Of a DNA stretch of 64,000 nt, positions 60,784 through 64,000 are shown piece after piece. This stretch comes from Paracoccaceae bacterium (GTDB taxonomy: Bacteria > Pseudomonadota > Alphaproteobacteria > Rhodobacterales > Rhodobacteraceae). The position numbers and the translations under genes are program-made. Numbering within the stretch: position 1 is the stretch's first letter; every line of letters starts with the position of its first letter. A model generated the notes under the pieces. It saw nothing but the letters and a program-made list of their open reading frames with translations. It was not told the DNA's origin and made no database searches. Location of the stretch: positions 1-64,000 of the forward strand of contig JANSYF010000005.1 of NCBI GenBank assembly GCA_024742575.1. The letters run 5' to 3'.

Positions 60784-61955
60784 CGCAATGTGTCTCGCGT
60801 GACTCCAAGCAACTCGGCCGACCGCGATACATTTCCGCCCGTGCGCGCGAGGGCTTTAGAGATCGCCCCCTTCTCAAGCTCCAGAAGTGTCGGGATATCG
60901 CGGGTCTGTGTGGCGGCGATGGCGCGGACATCGTTTGCGTCGATCCGACCGTCCTTTTGCAAAAGCATGGCGCGGGCGATGCAATTGCGCAATTCGGCGA
61001 TGTTTCCCGGCCAATCATGTTCAAGCAGTTTCGCGCGCGCGGCAGCGGTGAAACGCGGACGGGATTGCCCGGCCTCACGGGCCTTCAAGCGGGCGAAATA
61101 ATCGGCAAGGGGTAGAACGTCCGCCGCACGGTCTGTCAACGGAGGCATGTCGATCCATCCGACTTGAATTTGATAAAGCAGATCGGGCAAGAAACCCTGG
61201 CCAGGCAGAAGGTGCTTGATCGAAGTGGCGATAAGCGCGGGTGGTGTTGCATCCTTTTGTAGCATTCGCAACAAGCTGGCTTGGGCTTGTTCGCTCAGGT
61301 CAGAGACATGTCGCAAAAGTAGTGTTCCGCCCTTGGCTTCTGCGTAATGTGCTTCGAGATCTTCAACGTCGGACAGTGTGCAATCAAGCGTGCTAAGCGC
61401 CCTGTTCGTGTTCGCCATTTCATGCAAGGCAAGTGCGGTCAGGGACTTGCCGCTGCCTTCGGGACCCATGATCAGGATCCCGGGGCGGCCCGTTGCCGGT
61501 TTGCCGAGCGTTCGGATCGTGGCGCGCAGGCTATTCGCCGCCGAAGAGCGCCCGATGATCCGGTCAACGCCAGTCCGGTCTAGCCCGCCCTGCATCTCGT
61601 CGAGCATCAAGTCGTTGGCAATCGCCGCGATGGATGCCAAGGGGGTCGGCTTGACCAGAAAATCGCGGGCACCGGCCTTCATGGCTCGAACGGCAACATC
61701 GACATCGCCGTGTCCGGTCATCATGACAACCTGCGTTGCAGCGTATTTTTGACCGATCCAGCGCAACAGGTCGATCCCGTCATCTTTGTTCAACTTGTAG
61801 TCAAGGATTGCCAGACGCGGGGCAGCTTCGTTGAATTGTGCTTTGGCTGAAGCCGCATCAACGGCGAACCGAGAGGAAAAGCCGCGGCGTTCGAGAAAGC
61901 TCACAATTGAGCGCGCAAGAACCACTTCATCTTCGATGACAAGTATATCGCTCAT
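60747..61955 (-). CDS. NtrC-like response regulator with degenerate AAA+ domain
   Basis: Receiver (LAILDYKLNKDDGIDLL); GPEGSGKS; no GAFTGA; GGTLLLRHV in place of GGTLFLDE; Fis HTH. Confidence 0.85.
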   Translation of the reverse strand: MSDILVIEDEVVLARSIVSFLERRGFSSRFAVDAASAKAQFNEAAPRLAILDYKLNKDDGIDLLRWIGQKYAATQVVMMTGHGDVDVAVRAMKAGARDFLVKPTPLASIAAIANDLMLDEMQGGLDRTGVDRIIGRSSAANSLRATIRTLGKPATGRPGILIMGPEGSGKSLTALALHEMANTNRALSTLDCTLSDVEDLEAHYAEAKGGTLLLRHVSDLSEQAQASLLRMLQKDATPPALIATSIKHLLPGQGFLPDLLYQIQVGWIDMPPLTDRAADVLPLADYFARLKAREAGQSRPRFTAAARAKLLEHDWPGNIAELRNCIARAMLLQKDGRIDANDVRAIAATQTRDIPTLLELEKGAISKALARTGGNVSRSAELLGVTRDTLRYRMEKLELSRK

Positions 61956-61959
61956 GTGT

Positions 61960-63354
61960 TCAGGCTTTCGCGGGCAGAGTTAGGGTCACGGCAACCCCGC
62001 ATTCGGGGCGGTTCTTCAGGTCAAGAGTGCCGCCTAAGCGTTCGGCAATGCGACGTCCCAGCGCAAGGCCCACACCTAGGCCCGACGACTTGCTGGTCTG
62101 GAACGGTACGAATAGCCTTTCCAGTTGTTCCGAAGACAAACCTGGGCCGGTATCCTCGACTTCGATTGCAATCCGCCCGCCTGGTACGGGATGCCACCTG
62201 ATTGTCAGAAGGCCACCGGATTTCATGGCCTCGATAGCGTTGGACAGGATCGTGTTGAGAACCTGCTCGACTTCAGAGGACGACGCGGCCGCAACGGGGC
62301 TTCCCGAACTTTGCGACACCTCAACACGGATGCCGCGTTTTGCCAACTGAGCGGAAAACCCCCGAATACAATTCTGGATGATCATGTCCACATGAGCCGT
62401 ATCGGCGGCCAGCTCGGGCTTGTCTCGGGTGCGTGTCAGAAACGACCGGATCCAAGCCTCCAGCCGGTCAACCTGGTCGGTGATCTCAAGTACGATTTCG
62501 CGCGTCTCTGCCGGAATGTCATCGTCGGCGGCCAGTTCGGCACAAGAGCGGATCGCGGCCAGCGGGTTGCGCAGCCCATGCGCCACAGCCGAGGCCATTT
62601 CGCCGACAACAGCCAGCCTCTCGGTTTCGATCAATCGTTGTTCCTGCCGCTTAAGGATCCGTGCTGCGTAATAGACCACCGACAGCAGGGCCGCGAAAAG
62701 AACAGCGCCAGAAACGATCGCGCCCACCCAAGCGAGTGTGACGACATGGTGAATCGTGGCCAATAGGCTTGCGGGAGCTTTGTAAACCTCCACTGCGCCG
62801 ATGATCGCATCGCCGGATTCGGCCCAGATCGGGATGTAAAACTCGATGAATTCATCGACATGTTCCGGCATGCCGATATGCTCTTCTTTTTCGCCGCGGT
62901 CGACGACAACAATCTCCGGATGCAGCTCGCCACGCAGGGCTGTCTCCAACTCTTCGTTGCCTTGGAAGGTTTGGCCAATCAGCTCCTTGTCACTCGACCA
63001 GAGGATTTCACCAGTGGCCGCGTAGACATTGGCGCGAAAAACATCCGGTAGGCGCGAGACGTGTATAAAGAACTCTTCGGTCTCGGGGTCATCGGTAAAT
63101 TCTGATGCAGGCGTCATGGTGAACGATCGTGGGTCCTGTTCTTCGACGCGCACGATAGAATTTAGAAACTCCATCGACACGACCGCGTCCCGCATCATCA
63201 TGTTCGTGGTCATGTAATTGGCCAAATACTGGCTAAGAACGACGGTTGTGGTGAAGATTGCGAAAAAGCTTGTGACCACGAAGATCGCAAGCACCTTCAC
63301 GTAATGTGGCGAGTCACGCAGTGACAGCAGTGTATGCACGTTTTCGGCCCTCAT
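61960..63354 (-). CDS. membrane sensor histidine kinase
   Basis: GEMASAVAHGLRNPLAAIRS H-box; VEDTGPGLSSEQLERLFVPF; two TM flanking a periplasmic domain; ORF opens at 63378. Confidence 0.9.
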   Translation of the reverse strand: MRAENVHTLLSLRDSPHYVKVLAIFVVTSFFAIFTTTVVLSQYLANYMTTNMMMRDAVVSMEFLNSIVRVEEQDPRSFTMTPASEFTDDPETEEFFIHVSRLPDVFRANVYAATGEILWSSDKELIGQTFQGNEELETALRGELHPEIVVVDRGEKEEHIGMPEHVDEFIEFYIPIWAESGDAIIGAVEVYKAPASLLATIHHVVTLAWVGAIVSGAVLFAALLSVVYYAARILKRQEQRLIETERLAVVGEMASAVAHGLRNPLAAIRSCAELAADDDIPAETREIVLEITDQVDRLEAWIRSFLTRTRDKPELAADTAHVDMIIQNCIRGFSAQLAKRGIRVEVSQSSGSPVAAASSSEVEQVLNTILSNAIEAMKSGGLLTIRWHPVPGGRIAIEVEDTGPGLSSEQLERLFVPFQTSKSSGLGVGLALGRRIAERLGGTLDLKNRPECGVAVTLTLPAKA

Positions 63355-63428
63355 TGGTTCACCATTTCGCAATTTCACGATTCCACTTAGCCAGAATTCT
63401 CACAATCAACTGAGGGTTAGACGCTTGA

Positions 63429-63450
63429 TTTTGGGGCATATACCCCAAAA
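63429..63450. promoter_or_regulatory. inverted repeat in the sensor kinase/galU divergent region
   Basis: TTTTGGGG-CATATA-CCCCAAAA perfect 8-bp arms. Confidence 0.55.
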
Positions 63451-63549
63451 GTTTACGTCGCTTTCCCCCAAATCCCCAGATTGCGTCTCTCATTGCGCGT
63501 GTCCTTTTCTGTCAGGTTGGCTTTGAAATCGAAAAGCGAGGCGGGAAAG

Positions 63550-64000
63550 ATGACCAAACAATCCAAGGTGACAAAGGCCGTCTTTCCCGTGGCGGGTTTG
63601 GGTACGCGATTCCTTCCGGCGACTAAGTCCGTCCCAAAAGAGTTGCTGCCCTTGGTGGATCGTCCCCTGATCCAGTACGCGATCGAGGAAGCACGGGCTG
63701 CAGGCATCAAAGAGTTCATCTTTGTGACCGCGCGCGGCAAGTCGGCCCTAGAGGATTACCTAGACCATGCCCCGCATCTAAGCGCGACATTGCAGAATGG
63801 AAACAAGACGAACTTGTTGGCAGAGCTGGAACGCATACGGATGCCCTCAGGCGCAGTGGCCTATGCCCGCCAAGACGAACCGCGGGGTCTTGGTCATGCT
63901 GTGTGGTGTGCCCGACACTTGATCGGGAATAACCCCTTCGCGGTGATCCTTCCTGATGACGTGATCGCCGGCCCGACGCCTTGTTTGCAGCAGATGGTCG
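63550..64000 (+). CDS. galU: UTP--glucose-1-phosphate uridylyltransferase (truncated by window end)
   Basis: KAVFPVAGLGTRFLPATKSVPKELLPLVDRPLIQYAIEEA; no stop before 64000. Confidence 0.93.
   Translation, partial: MTKQSKVTKAVFPVAGLGTRFLPATKSVPKELLPLVDRPLIQYAIEEARAAGIKEFIFVTARGKSALEDYLDHAPHLSATLQNGNKTNLLAELERIRMPSGAVAYARQDEPRGLGHAVWCARHLIGNNPFAVILPDDVIAGPTPCLQQMV

Noticed and set aside
63355-63549. Sigma54 (-24/-12) promoter for the sensor kinase or galU
   Set aside because: No TGGCAC-N5-TTGC match found by eye on either strand, consistent with the regulator lacking GAFTGA.
1-64000. CRISPR arrays, prophage or transposase genes
   Set aside because: No regularly spaced repeats, no cas genes, no integrase, capsid or transposase motifs seen in any plausible ORF.

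Overview
Chromosomal window from an alphaproteobacterium, most likely the Rhodobacteraceae/Roseobacter group (inferred from gene content and order; no database search was possible). The left third is a division and cell wall (dcw) cluster: hisD, murD, ftsW, murG, murC, murB, ddl, ftsQ, ftsA, ftsZ, lpxC, bamD, recN. It is interrupted by three non-dcw modules: (i) two tandem paralogous ParB-fold-like proteins plus an HI0933-type flavoprotein between murD and ftsW; (ii) a ChrR-like double cupin plus an FAD amine-oxidase-like protein between murC and murB, bracketed by two near-identical paired palindromes; (iii) an antisense pair between ftsA and ftsZ, made of an exported DsrE-like protein and an unusual one-component regulator (signal peptide + PhnD/TtrS-like periplasmic domain + TM helix + LuxR HTH). 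The rest is mostly housekeeping: cobS/cobT, ECF sigma/anti-sigma, fasciclin, exported MsrB, UbiH-like, carA, yqeY, ctaD, PhoX, lipB, tRNA-Leu(GAG), AbrB/GntR, holB/tmk/dacA, tRNA-Ser(UGA), a sensor kinase with a degenerate NtrC-like regulator, and galU (cut by the window end). A ccdAB-type toxin-antitoxin pair sits near ctaD. The most interesting items are the PhnD-LuxR/DsrE module with a lux-box-like dyad, the recurring intergenic double-palindrome family, the NtrC-like regulator lacking GAFTGA and Walker B acidic residues, a GT28-like/mini-APH gene pair beside tRNA-Ser, and several perfect operator-like dyads. All family calls come from motif recognition by eye.
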